This document shows positions 1 through 10,733 of a stretch of 64,000 nucleotides of DNA, in pieces (position 1 is the first letter of the stretch; the number at the start of each line of letters is the position of its first letter). A model generated the notes under the pieces. That model was not told the DNA's origin and did no database searches. It saw nothing but the letters and a program-made list of their open reading frames with translations. A program made the position numbers and the translations under genes. The stretch covers positions 62,001 through 126,000 of the forward strand of contig JAUCZB010000001.1 in the NCBI GenBank assembly GCA_030373325.1, read 5' to 3'. Source of the stretch: Cyanobium sp. CZS25K. GTDB lineage: Bacteria > Cyanobacteriota > Cyanobacteriia > PCC-6307 > Cyanobiaceae.

Positions 1-533
1 ATCCTGCCACTGAAGACCACCCGGAAGGGATCGCTGCGGAATCTCGTTGTGGTGGAGGGAAGGCTTACACCGTAGGGAATCACCCTGGCAGGCCGATCGA
101 TCCCCCTGCGGTTGAGTTCCTCCCGGATGTGCTGGGAGACGCTGACGAAGGACTTCCGTCGCGGGATCGCCCGAAGCTCCTCACCGTTTCCCAGTCATCA
201 GGGTCACCCGAATGGATGGTGAGCGCCCAGGACAATCATCTGGCCCCTGCCTGGGCCGCCGCCGCGAAGTGGGCCGGGTTTGAACTGCGGAAGAAACACC
301 GTTGGCTGCCAGAGGTTGAGAAAGGCAAGGGTTTCCCGCGCATCGTCCTCCTCGCCTGGCGCGATCACGAAATGGATGGCGACAGCGACACCATTCTCCG
401 CCAGTCGTCTGGCCAGGGCGAAGACCCATGCGGTGACACCGCTGCCATCATTCGCTTGGCTGTTTTGGGCGAAGGCGACGCGCAACGGGAGCTTCAAGTC
501 TCTGCGACCATGGGTAACTGCATCTGCTAACAC
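1..533 (-). pseudogene. Decayed GT4 glycosyltransferase copy (N-terminal half, runs off window start)
   Basis: This stretch is colinear with the intact GT4 glycosyltransferase at 5735-7081, around 6450-7050. The blocks VAIHFVIAPG and TLAFLN-W-PTVFLP are shared. The open part (204-533) reads LRVAFAQNSQANDGSGVTAW at its N-terminus, matching LRVAFAHYSQADDISGVTTW of the intact gene. About 45 residues present in the intact copy after VIAPG are missing here, and the frame is lost beyond the FLPQFKPG region, although nucleotide similarity continues to base 1. It is therefore a diverged, internally deleted paralogue that probably makes no product. Its 3' half lies outside the window. Confidence 0.75.
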
Positions 534-855
534 TTCCCGTGATTCGTTGAGGATCGTCGTTTCCTGTCAAAGCGGGGAACGAAAGCTGGTTGGCCAGAAA
601 GTGCAATGTAGCGCCATCATTCGGAACTGCTGCCATTTCCAGGCAGAACGGAGAGTCCTGAATATCGATCAGATCCAATCCGTCCCCTCGGCAGATCGAA
701 CCCATCCAGAGGTCGGGACAGCGCAGTGCGAGCATCGTCCCTGCGGCGTCCTTTGCGACGCTCGGAATCCCGGTCGCAGCGAAGGCTGAGATCGCCTGTG
801 ATGAGCAGGCCTCCGACCGCTCTTTCAGCAGCGGACTGGCAGTCGTGCCCATCAC
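534..855. other. Unassigned stretch with one unrecognised minus-strand frame
   Basis: A minus-strand open frame of 135 codons (448-855) crosses this stretch and overlaps the GT4 remnant. Its middle reads AAGTMLALRCPDLWMGSICR, which I cannot place in a family. It has no convincing start context. It may be the decayed 3' end of a gene that once preceded the GT4 copy. I see no RNA gene or promoter here. Confidence 0.3.
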
Positions 856-859
856 TCTG

Positions 860-1250
860 CTTCAGCCCCTCCGGGCGTGAGAAGCCCAGGCCTGGAGCTG
901 CGGGTCCTCCACCGGCAAGTGAGTGCGTTGCCGAGCAGGGACATGCCCATCAGCGGCTCGTTCAAGAGCCAGCCTCCGCTCCGGCGTCTCCGCGGCGATC
1001 GGCCTGTGGCCTCGGCAGGGCGTCTGTGTTCGGACGCGTGATCGGATCGTCGGGGCTCAAGCCCACAAACCAGCGGCACAGCAGGTTGTCGTGCCGCGGC
1101 CCTAGCAGCAGCGAGGCCAGCAGCCGTTGCTTCGGCGGCACCGATGGGCGGGCTTCTGCGGCGATCAAGGTCACGGAAGGTGGGTTTGGGTCGATCAAGG
1201 GCCTGATCCGCCCAGCCACCGGATCCGCGGCAGAGGATGACTGACCGCTT
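860..1250 (-). pseudogene. IS5-type transposase remnant
   Basis: Minus-strand frames preserve scattered pieces of the N-terminal region of an IS5-family (DUF772-type) transposase. They include PSVPPKQRLLASLL, LCRWFVGLSPDDPI and, in another frame, WLLNEPLMG. The same blocks occur in the better preserved copy at 43443-44455 (PSVPPAQLLLASL, LFRWFVRLSPDDPIW). The order is kept but the frame changes at least once and the catalytic core is absent. It is an old insertion scar. Confidence 0.65.
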
Positions 1251-1295
1251 TTCTGCAACCTTCCCACAGGCCCTGGGTAGGGAGTCGGGAACCCG

Positions 1296-3275
1296 TTGTA
1301 TAACAGGTCAGGATGCCTGACATATCAGCCGTTTCCACCTCACTGCTTGGCCCATCCGATCCGCCTGATCCGTCGTCTCGTTCGTCATGGCTTGGCGCCC
1401 CTCCGCGATCCGCGGCCCGCATCGCGGCTGATCCGGCAGACGGCGCGTAAGGAATGGAGGGTGCTGACCTTCAGCATGCTCTGCAACTTCCTCCAGGCTG
1501 CCGCCGAAGGTGCCACCCTCGGGGTGGTGTTCCTGGCCGTGGACCTGCTCTCCAAACCGGTTGGCCAGACGATCGACTGGACCACCAAGGGTTTTCTGGG
1601 AGACCTGCCCCAGCTCATCGCCGCTCTTAACGCCCTTCCCCGTAACGAACTTTTCCTGCTGCTGCTCGGCCTGGCGGTGCTGACGAAGCTGCTGCAGAGC
1701 GTGGCGATGTACCTGGGCTCGCTGGCGATGGGTTACTACGGCGCCCGCACCTCGTCGCGGCTGATGGCGATGATCCATTCGCTCATCCTCAGCCTCAGCT
1801 TCCCTTGCTCCAGCCGCTATCGGGTGGGCGATCTGCTCTACGTGGGTGGCAGCGGCCCTGGGGCTGTGATGACCGAGATCAATGTGATCAGTGGTCTGGT
1901 GCTCACCGTGCTGATGGCTGTCACCTATCTGGGTGTGCTGCTGACTCTCTCCCCCTGGCTGCTGGTGGCCGCCCTGATCATGGGGGGAATTCTTGCGCTG
2001 GTTCAGCAACAGATCCTGCCCCGCCTGCGCCGCTATTCCTTCCTTGGAACCGAGCTGGGCCGTGAGCTCTCCAGCCGCATCACCGAAAACATCCAGGGTC
2101 TGCGCCTGCTCCATACCAGTGGTCAGCTGGATGCAGCCGATCAGGATGTGCGCCGCCGCTCCATTGCGATCGAAGCAAATTCACGCGCCTCCAGCCGGGT
2201 CGGTGCGATTACAGGGCCAGTCACCACCTTTCTGCCGATCCTGCTGATTGCGGCCATTGCGGCCCTCAGCCTGCTGCTCTTCGGTAATCGCAATTCCGGC
2301 GTGCTGCCCAGCCTGGTGACGTTTGTGCTGGCCCTGCAGCGGCTTAACGGCAGCTTCGGGGGGATTGCTGGGGCCTTCGGAACCCTCAATGCGAACGCGG
2401 CACCGCTGGATCTGCTCAACAAGCTGCTGGAACCCTCCGATAAGGAGTTCCGCAGCCGTGGAGGCATCCCCTTCCAGGAGTTGCGTCAGGGGATTGTGCT
2501 GCGCAACGTCACCCTGCAGTATGACCCTGAGCTCCCGCCCTCCCTGATCGGCATCAATCTGAATGTACCCCGCGGCAGCACCGTAGCGCTGGTGGGCAGC
2601 AGTGGGGCGGGCAAGTCTTCGATCGCCGATCTGCTCTGCGGCCTTTACCGCCCCACCGCGGGGGAGATCCTGATCGATGGCAATCCACTTCAAGACTTTG
2701 ATCTGATCTCCTGGCAGCAGCGCCTCGGCGTGGTGAGCCAGGACACTTTCCTGTTCAACGCCACCATTGCAGAGAACATCTGCTTCGGCTCTCCTGACGC
2801 CACTAAGGCCGAGATCCTGGCCGCTGCGGAAAAGGCCCAGGCAACGGGCTTCATCTCTGACCTACCTGATGACTACGACACCCTGATTGGTGAACGCGGT
2901 TACCGCCTCAGCGGTGGCCAGCGCCAACGTCTGTCACTGGCGCGGGCCATTCTCAGGAATCCAGACCTTCTGGTGCTGGACGAAGCCACCAGCGCCCTCG
3001 ACACCCAGAGTGAAAGGCTCGTGCAGCAGGCCATCGACCAATTCGAAGGGCAGCACACCGTGCTGGTGATTGCCCACCGACTCAGCACGATCGTGAAGGC
3101 TGATTTGATTTGCGTGCTGGAGAAGGGGAAGATTGCGGAGCAGGGGAATCACGAACAATTGATCAACCAGCGGGGAATCTACGCCGGGCTCTGGAAGCAG
3201 CAAACCCAGGATCAACAGTACCCATTCAGGGGTCGGGACAGCTCGGAGCGAACATCGCTACGGCTAAGCCCTTGA
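1296..3275 (+). CDS. ABC transporter, fused permease and ATPase (exporter type)
   Basis: This 659-residue half-transporter has the type IV exporter layout: a transmembrane domain with about six helices (roughly residues 55-335) followed by a nucleotide-binding domain. Walker A is GSSGAGKSS near residue 433, the signature is LSGGQRQR near 537, and Walker B is LLVLDEATSALD near 558, followed by the H-loop in VIAHRLST. All catalytic motifs are intact, so it should be an active exporter, working as a homodimer or with an unlinked partner. The substrate is unknown; nearby glycosyltransferases suggest a lipid or glycan but do not prove it. The first 35 or so residues look poorly conserved, so translation may begin later. 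The last 25 residues run into IS-flanking DNA and may be a foreign tail. Confidence 0.85.
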   Translation: MYNRSGCLTYQPFPPHCLAHPIRLIRRLVRHGLAPLRDPRPASRLIRQTARKEWRVLTFSMLCNFLQAAAEGATLGVVFLAVDLLSKPVGQTIDWTTKGFLGDLPQLIAALNALPRNELFLLLLGLAVLTKLLQSVAMYLGSLAMGYYGARTSSRLMAMIHSLILSLSFPCSSRYRVGDLLYVGGSGPGAVMTEINVISGLVLTVLMAVTYLGVLLTLSPWLLVAALIMGGILALVQQQILPRLRRYSFLGTELGRELSSRITENIQGLRLLHTSGQLDAADQDVRRRSIAIEANSRASSRVGAITGPVTTFLPILLIAAIAALSLLLFGNRNSGVLPSLVTFVLALQRLNGSFGGIAGAFGTLNANAAPLDLLNKLLEPSDKEFRSRGGIPFQELRQGIVLRNVTLQYDPELPPSLIGINLNVPRGSTVALVGSSGAGKSSIADLLCGLYRPTAGEILIDGNPLQDFDLISWQQRLGVVSQDTFLFNATIAENICFGSPDATKAEILAAAEKAQATGFISDLPDDYDTLIGERGYRLSGGQRQRLSLARAILRNPDLLVLDEATSALDTQSERLVQQAIDQFEGQHTVLVIAHRLSTIVKADLICVLEKGKIAEQGNHEQLINQRGIYAGLWKQQTQDQQYPFRGRDSSERTSLRLSP

Positions 3276-3296
3276 CGGCGGCGTGATTCCCGATTG

Positions 3297-3323
3297 CATC
3301 TCAGGCAGAGACTGCCTGAGATG
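3297..3323. terminator. Perfect 12-bp inverted repeat, terminator-like
   Basis: CATCTCAGGCAG and its exact complement are separated by a 3-base loop (AGA), 21 bases after the stop of the ABC transporter gene and 37 bases before the IS66 transposase start. There is no T-run. It could be a factor-assisted terminator for the transporter gene or a structure belonging to the insertion element. Confidence 0.5.
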
Positions 3324-3360
3324 ACTACTCCTCCTGCCGGGATTTTCAGATGCGGACTGG

Positions 3361-4830
3361 TTGGCATGGCCGACCAGTGCCCGTTCTCTGATCCTGCATC
3401 AACAGCAGGAGATTCATGTGCTGCACCAGGAGAACGAACAGCTCCGAACGCAACTCACCACCCTGGCCACAGAACTGGCCCAATTGCGTGAGCGGATCGG
3501 CCGCAGCTCTCGCAACTCCTCCAAACCACCCTCCAGCGATGGCCCTGGGTTTAAGCCGCCTGAGCGGCGCAAGGGCAGTGACCGCAAGCGGGGCGGCCAG
3601 CCGGGCCATCCAGGATCCGGTCCGGAATTGCTGCCGATCGAGCGGGTGGATGAAGTGGTGGAGCACCACCCCCAATCCTGCCGCCGCTGCGGTCAGCTGC
3701 TGGACGGTGTTGATCCAGAGCCGTTGCGCCATCAGGTGATCGAGATTCCGCCGATCACACCGCTGGTGATTGAACACCGGCTGCACCGCTTGGTCTGTCC
3801 CTGCTGCTCCACCAGCACCTGCGCCACCCTGCCGGCAGATGTGGAAGCGGCCCGTTATGGACCCCGGCTCAGCACCCTTGTGGGTCTGCTGGGCAGTGCC
3901 TTCCCGTTGAGCATCAGCAAGACCCAGGAACTGCTCCATCACCTGGGGGTGGTGATCAGCCGCGCAGGGATTGCTGGGATCCGCCAGCGGCTGAGCGCCA
4001 CACTGGCCCAACCGATGGCAGAAGCGTTGGATGCCGCCCGGCAGCAGCCGGTGGCCTACGTCGATGAAACCGGCGCCCCCACCGGCAATGCCGACGGCAA
4101 CAATCCGGCTGGCCGCCGCGGCTGGCAGTGGGTCATGGTCACCCCAGTGGCGACGGTGTTCCTGCAGGGCCTCAGCCGCTCAACTGCAGCGGCCATGGAG
4201 CTGCTGGGGAACGCCTTTGGCGGGATCGTGGTGAGCGATCGCTTCTCCGCTTACAACCACCTGCCAATTGAGCAGCGCCAGCTGTGCTGGGCGCACCTGA
4301 TCCGCGATCTCACTGCCATCGCCCAGCGCCCTGGTGCCAGCGCCAAGTTCGGAGCAGAGCTGCTGGACCTGCAGCAGCAACTGTTTGCCCAGTGGTACAG
4401 ATGGAAGGAGGGAGCGAACGACTGGCCCACGTTGCAGCAGGGCTGCCGGCCAATCCGCCGCTCCTTTGAGGCCACGCTGCAGCAGGTGGTGGAGCTGGGT
4501 TACCAGCGCGGTGAGCGAACACCCTGGGCCAAGACGGTGCGCACTTGTCAGCAGGTGCTGCAACGCAGCGATGCCCTCTGGAAGTTTCTGGAGATCCAAG
4601 GCGTCGAGCCCACCAACAACGCCGCTGAGCGAGCGCTGCGCCAGTCGGTGATTCAGCGCAAGATCAGTCACGGCGTCCAATCAACCAGCGGTGCAATCTG
4701 CCGCAGTCGTCTGCTCACGGCCACCACCACTCTCAGGCAACAGGACCGCGATGTCTGGCAGTTCCTGGAGCAGGCCTGGATTGCCCATCATCGCGGTGGC
4801 GTGATGCCATCGCTGCTCCCGAATTCATGA
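3361..4830 (+). CDS. tnpC: IS66-family transposase
   Basis: The 489-residue protein has the IS66 TnpC layout: an N-terminal leucine-rich coiled coil (residues about 10-45), a basic SSRNSSKPPSSDGPG linker, a zinc-finger-like HPQSCRRCGQLL segment, and the DDE core with YVDETGA, VVSDRFSAYNHL and a C-terminal TNNAAERALRQ glutamate. It appears full length. The proposed start is TTG at 3361. No TnpA or TnpB genes accompany it, which fits the ISBst12-like subgroup or a solo transposase. The downstream MFS gene on the other strand is truncated at this junction. A C-terminal fragment of a close relative lies at 43103-43339. Confidence 0.88.
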   Translation: MAWPTSARSLILHQQQEIHVLHQENEQLRTQLTTLATELAQLRERIGRSSRNSSKPPSSDGPGFKPPERRKGSDRKRGGQPGHPGSGPELLPIERVDEVVEHHPQSCRRCGQLLDGVDPEPLRHQVIEIPPITPLVIEHRLHRLVCPCCSTSTCATLPADVEAARYGPRLSTLVGLLGSAFPLSISKTQELLHHLGVVISRAGIAGIRQRLSATLAQPMAEALDAARQQPVAYVDETGAPTGNADGNNPAGRRGWQWVMVTPVATVFLQGLSRSTAAAMELLGNAFGGIVVSDRFSAYNHLPIEQRQLCWAHLIRDLTAIAQRPGASAKFGAELLDLQQQLFAQWYRWKEGANDWPTLQQGCRPIRRSFEATLQQVVELGYQRGERTPWAKTVRTCQQVLQRSDALWKFLEIQGVEPTNNAAERALRQSVIQRKISHGVQSTSGAICRSRLLTATTTLRQQDRDVWQFLEQAWIAHHRGGVMPSLLPNS

Positions 4831-4835
4831 ACTTC

Positions 4836-5693
4836 TCAACACACGTTGTCTCTTCCTTGGACCCTCAGCACTGAGCGATCAGAGGTGGATTGGCGCGGTA
4901 GGCATCCCGCCCTCTGAACGGGTACGATCAACAAGCCAAAGCTGAAGCTCCTGCCATTCCATCCTGACCCCAGGAAGAACAGAAAGAAGGCGGCGCAGAG
5001 GCGGCGCACCCTGGGATCGGCGAACACCCGCTGCAACTGGCCGAAGGGCTGCAGCTCCCAGTGCCTCGGCAGGGGCAGACGCGCCTCGGGCGGATGGGTT
5101 TCCGGCAGCAGGGTCACCACCACCACCAGGTTGAGCAGCGCGAAGCCCACGGCGAGCAGCAGCGGCAGGCTGACGTTGATGCGGCCCAGCAGTCCGCCGA
5201 GGGCCGGGCCGAGGATGAACCCCAGCCCGAAGGCCACGCCGATCAGGCCGAAGGCCCGGGCCCGCCGTTCCGGCGTCGAGATGTCGGCCAGCACGGCCGC
5301 GGCGGTGGCGGCGGTGCCGCCACTCACCCCGTCGATCAGGCGGGCGGCGAACAGGAGGGCCAGGGGCAGGCCGGCGGCGGCGGCCTCGGGCCAGACGCGG
5401 CCCCAGGGCAGGATCACGGTGAGGGCGAACAGGCCCAGGCCCAGCACCGAGCCGGCCACGCAGGCGGTGATCACCGGCTTGCGGCCGTAGCGGTCGCTGA
5501 GGGCCCCGATCAGGGGGGTGAAGGTGAACTGGGCGATGGCGTAGCTGCCCGCCAGCAGGCCGAGGGTGCGGCCGTCGGTGGTGAAGTCCGCCAGCAGGAA
5601 CGGCAGCAGCGGGAAGACGATGCTCTCCCCCAGCCGGTCGTTCAGCAGCGTCAGGAAGGCGCAGAGGAGGGTGGAGGGGCGCGACAGTCGCAC
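4836..5693 (-). pseudogene. MFS transporter truncated at its 3' end
   Basis: From a likely GTG start at 5693 the frame encodes the first seven or so helices of a drug/metabolite MFS transporter. The conserved loop GALSDRYGRKP follows helix 2, and the family-typical GVAFGLGFILGPALGG lies further on. Similarity stops after LCAAFFLFFLG (about base 4975). The remaining 45 residues look random and end beside the IS66 transposase, so about five C-terminal helices are missing. Members are usually near 400 residues; this frame gives 285. It starts 42 bases after the GT4 gene on the same strand and was probably the last gene of that operon before the insertion or deletion. A functional transporter is unlikely. 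Confidence 0.7.
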
Positions 5694-5734
5694 GGCCGGG
5701 AGCCGGGGATCCCTGGCACCCTCCCATGGCGGCG

Positions 5735-7081
5735 TCACCCGTCCCGTCGACGACCCAGGGCGCCCCTGATCCGATGCTTGGCCCTGGCGACGGCGGTGCG
5801 CAGGGCCTGCCGCAGGCCGGCCGAGCGGGATCGGGGGGGCCGGTACTCCTGATGGAAGGAGGACGGAAGCCTCCCCAGGCCGTCGATCCGGCGGCCGGGG
5901 ATCGGGTAGGGGCCGGACGCGGCGGCCCTGCCCTGCTGATCGAGCTCCTCCAGCAGCCGGCGCCACTGCCGGTAACTGGCGTCGGCGTTGTAGCGGGTGC
6001 TGACGAGCTCCCTGGCCGCCGTCGAGCAGCGGCGCCAGAGGACGGGATCGTCGGCCAGCCGCCGCAGGCCGGCGGCGGCCTCGTCGGGATCCTCCGACAC
6101 CAGCAGGCCGGTGCGCCCGTCCTCGACCAGCTCGGGGATGCCGCTGGGGATGCGGCGCACCACGGGCACCACCCCGGCCGCCATCGCCTCCAGCAGGGCG
6201 ATGGGCAGCCCCTCGAAGTCGGACATCAGCAGGATGGCCTGGGCCTCCAGCAGCCGGGCCTTCACCTGCTCGGGCGGCAGCGATCCGGTGAAGTCGATCG
6301 CCCCGGCGAGGCCGGCCTCGGCCACCTCGCGTTCACAGGCCTGCCGGGCATAGCCGTCGCCGATCAGGGTGGCGCGGATGGAGCCCCCCGACCCGCAGGC
6401 CCGGATCAGCGTCCGGATCACCAGGGAGGCGCGCTTCTGGTGCTCCCAGATCCTGCCGCTGAACACCACCCGGAAGGGATCGGCGCGGAAGTCCGTTGCC
6501 GTCGGCGGCACCTGGACGCCGTAGGGAATCACCCGGGCCGGCCGATCGATGCCCCGGGCGCTGCACGCCTCGCGGATGTGGCGGGACACGCAGACGAGGA
6601 CACTTCCCTGGCGCGCGCCACCGAAGGCCGCCACGGTCGCCCAGTAATCGGGATCATCCGAATGCAGGGTGAGGGCCCAGGGCAGCCCCCGGCGCCCGGC
6701 CTGGGCCGCCGCCGCGTAGTGGGCCGGCTTGCACTGGGGCAGGAACACCGTGGGCCGCCAGTGGTTGAGGAAGGCCAGGGTGTCCCGGGCGTCCGCGGCC
6801 AGGCTGGCCCGCCTGGGTGTCGCGAACACCGCGATCCCCTCCCGCCGGAGGGACGCGAACAGCGCCGGTTCCCCGCCGTCTTCCCCGCTCCCTTCGCGGC
6901 CCCCTTCACCGGGTGCGATGACGAAATGGATGGCGACGCTGACGCCGTCGGCCGCCAGTCGTCGGGCCAGTCCCAGCACCCAGGTGGTGACGCCGCTGAT
7001 GTCATCCGCCTGGCTGTAGTGGGCAAAGGCGACGCGCAATGACCACCCTGGGCTGCCGGGAGCAACGATAGTCGCGGCCAC
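5735..7081 (-). CDS. Glycosyltransferase family 4 (GT-B fold)
   Basis: The 448-residue protein has a GT4 Rossmann N-terminus (LRVAFAHYSQADDISGVTTW, near residue 15) and the GT4 donor-binding segment EGLPIALLEAMAAG followed by GIPELVEDGRTGLLV. Such enzymes move a sugar from a nucleotide donor to a glycan, usually on the cytoplasmic side. It starts 24 bases after the GT2 gene on the same strand, so the two are probably co-transcribed for the same polysaccharide. A decayed second copy of its 5' half sits at 1-533, indicating an old duplication. Donor and acceptor cannot be told from sequence. Confidence 0.85.
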   Translation of the reverse strand: MAATIVAPGSPGWSLRVAFAHYSQADDISGVTTWVLGLARRLAADGVSVAIHFVIAPGEGGREGSGEDGGEPALFASLRREGIAVFATPRRASLAADARDTLAFLNHWRPTVFLPQCKPAHYAAAAQAGRRGLPWALTLHSDDPDYWATVAAFGGARQGSVLVCVSRHIREACSARGIDRPARVIPYGVQVPPTATDFRADPFRVVFSGRIWEHQKRASLVIRTLIRACGSGGSIRATLIGDGYARQACEREVAEAGLAGAIDFTGSLPPEQVKARLLEAQAILLMSDFEGLPIALLEAMAAGVVPVVRRIPSGIPELVEDGRTGLLVSEDPDEAAAGLRRLADDPVLWRRCSTAARELVSTRYNADASYRQWRRLLEELDQQGRAAASGPYPIPGRRIDGLGRLPSSFHQEYRPPRSRSAGLRQALRTAVARAKHRIRGALGRRRDG

Positions 7082-7105
7082 CGGATCGGCCCCGGCCCTG
7101 GCGGT

Positions 7106-8098
7106 TCAGCCGGTGGGCCAGCGCAGGTAGCGGCGGCGCAGCAGCGGCGACTGCAGCAGCCGGGCGTACAGCCCCAGGCGCAGGGGGCCGTGCAGGATCC
7201 GGATCAACAGCTTCTCGACCAGCGACGGCCGGTAGCGCCAGAGGTATTCGTAGAGAATCCAGTCCCAGCCGCCGCTGGTGGCCACGGCATGCCAGTGCCA
7301 GGCCGGCTTCGGCCGGGTGATCCGCAGCACCGAGGCGATGGCGGAGGAGTATTCCGCGAAGCGGAGTCTTTCCTGGCGACGGCTGACGGTGCTGCGGGTG
7401 GTCTGGTCGTGGCAGCGGAAGCCGGAGAGGGCGTCGGCGTCGAAGGCCACGGTGCCACCCATCCGCATCAGGTAGTGGCTCCAGAACAGCCAGTCGCCGG
7501 TGCAGCGCCGGCCGGCGGTCAGCGGGCCCAGGGCCTGGAGGGTCGCGGCATCGGGCCTGCGGAACACCACACCGCTGGCATTGGCGATGACGTTGCCCCG
7601 GTCCATGTAGGTGCGACACAGCTCGGAGCCTTCGAGCGTGAAGGAACGCTGCCAGCGTTCGGGGTCGAAGTGGTCCGGCCAGAAGCTCTGGTCGGCGAGC
7701 GGATCGCCCGTGGCATCGATCGAGGTGGTGCGGCAGTAGGCGAGCACGCGGCCGTTCTCGAGGTGGCGCACCATCCTTTCAAGGAACAGCGGCGAGCAGG
7801 TGTCATCCGATTCGGCGATCCAGATGTAGCGGCCCTTGGCCATGGCCATGCCTTTCAGCCACTGCGCGCAGGGCTGGCCCGAGTTGACCGCATTGCACAC
7901 CAGCCGGTGGGGATGGGCCCCCAGCCGCTCCCGGATCACCGCGAGAGAATCGTCGCTGGAGGCGTCATCGAGAACGATCAGTTCGAAGTCCTGAAACGTC
8001 TGCTCGAGAATCGATCGCAGCCGCTCGCCGAGGAAGGCCCCGTGGTTGAAGTTGGGTACGATGACGCTGACGAGGGGCGACTGATCGGATCGCTTCAT
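7106..8098 (-). CDS. Glycosyltransferase family 2 (GT-A fold)
   Basis: The 330-residue protein opens with the GT2 nucleotide-binding signature VSVIVPNFNHGAFLGERLRS (from about residue 10), followed by IVLDDASSDDS and the acidic metal-binding motif ESDDT near residue 95. There are no transmembrane segments, so it should be cytoplasmic or membrane-associated. It is the first gene of a minus-strand unit with the GT4 gene and, originally, the truncated MFS transporter. Its start faces sdhC across a 68-base divergent intergenic gap. The transferred sugar is unknown. Confidence 0.83.
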   Translation of the reverse strand: MKRSDQSPLVSVIVPNFNHGAFLGERLRSILEQTFQDFELIVLDDASSDDSLAVIRERLGAHPHRLVCNAVNSGQPCAQWLKGMAMAKGRYIWIAESDDTCSPLFLERMVRHLENGRVLAYCRTTSIDATGDPLADQSFWPDHFDPERWQRSFTLEGSELCRTYMDRGNVIANASGVVFRRPDAATLQALGPLTAGRRCTGDWLFWSHYLMRMGGTVAFDADALSGFRCHDQTTRSTVSRRQERLRFAEYSSAIASVLRITRPKPAWHWHAVATSGGWDWILYEYLWRYRPSLVEKLLIRILHGPLRLGLYARLLQSPLLRRRYLRWPTG

Positions 8099-8166
8099 GG
8101 GGGTCTGATGCCTTCTGCCACCTTGCCTCCAGGGGCGCTGACCGCCATCTGGCTGACCGTCCTTGC

Positions 8167-8810
8167 ATGATCACCGGATTCTGGATCGCCGTCACCGGCC
8201 TGGTGCTCGTCCTGTTCCTCGCCGTCCATCTCGGCGGCGTGCTCCTGGCCGTGGTGGATCCGCCGTCGTTCGAAACCTATGCCGCCTCCCTGCACCAGCA
8301 GGCCTGGCTCCCCTGGCTGGAGGTCGCGCTGCTGGCGGCCGGTCTGGGCCACCCCCTGCTCTCCCTGCAGCGCACCGTCGCCAACCGCCACGCCCGCGGG
8401 CCGCTGGCCGGCCCCCTGCGCAGCCGCCGCCAGGGCCCGTGGGAGCCCGTGGCGGCCCTGGCGGGCCGGGCCATCCCCTGGAGCGGTTCGCTGCTGCTGC
8501 TGTTTCTCTGCCTGCACCTCGTCCAGCTGCGCTGGCCGCGGCCCGCGGCGGGGGCTGAGCTGGCCGCCCTGATGGAGGTGCTGGCGTCGCCCTGGTGCCT
8601 GGCCCTCTACGGGGCCGCCGGGGTGGCGGTGGCTCTGCACCTGATCCACGGCACCGAGAGCGCCGTGCGCCGGCTGGGGCTGCTGGTGCCCGCCAATGCG
8701 GCCGCCTTGCGGCTGGGGGGAAGGGGCCTGGCCCTGCTGCTGGGGGCGGGCTTCACCCTGGTCTCCATCGCCCTGGTGCTGCGGCCCGCCGGCCCGCTGC
8801 TGGCCGGCGG

Positions 8811-8814
<4 letters not shown>
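8167..8814 (+). CDS. sdhC: Succinate dehydrogenase cytochrome b subunit (type B, diheme)
   Basis: The 215-residue membrane protein has five hydrophobic helices and histidines in the positions used as heme ligands in type B quinone reductases: [20 protein letters not shown] and LHLIHG. It would anchor the succinate:quinone oxidoreductase in the thylakoid or plasma membrane and pass electrons to the plastoquinone pool. Its stop overlaps the sdhA start by 4 bases (ATGA), so the two are translationally coupled. Sequence in this subunit drifts quickly; the call rests on topology, histidines and the neighbouring SdhA. Confidence 0.85.
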
Positions 8815-10704
<1,890 letters not shown>

Positions 10705-10733
<29 letters not shown>

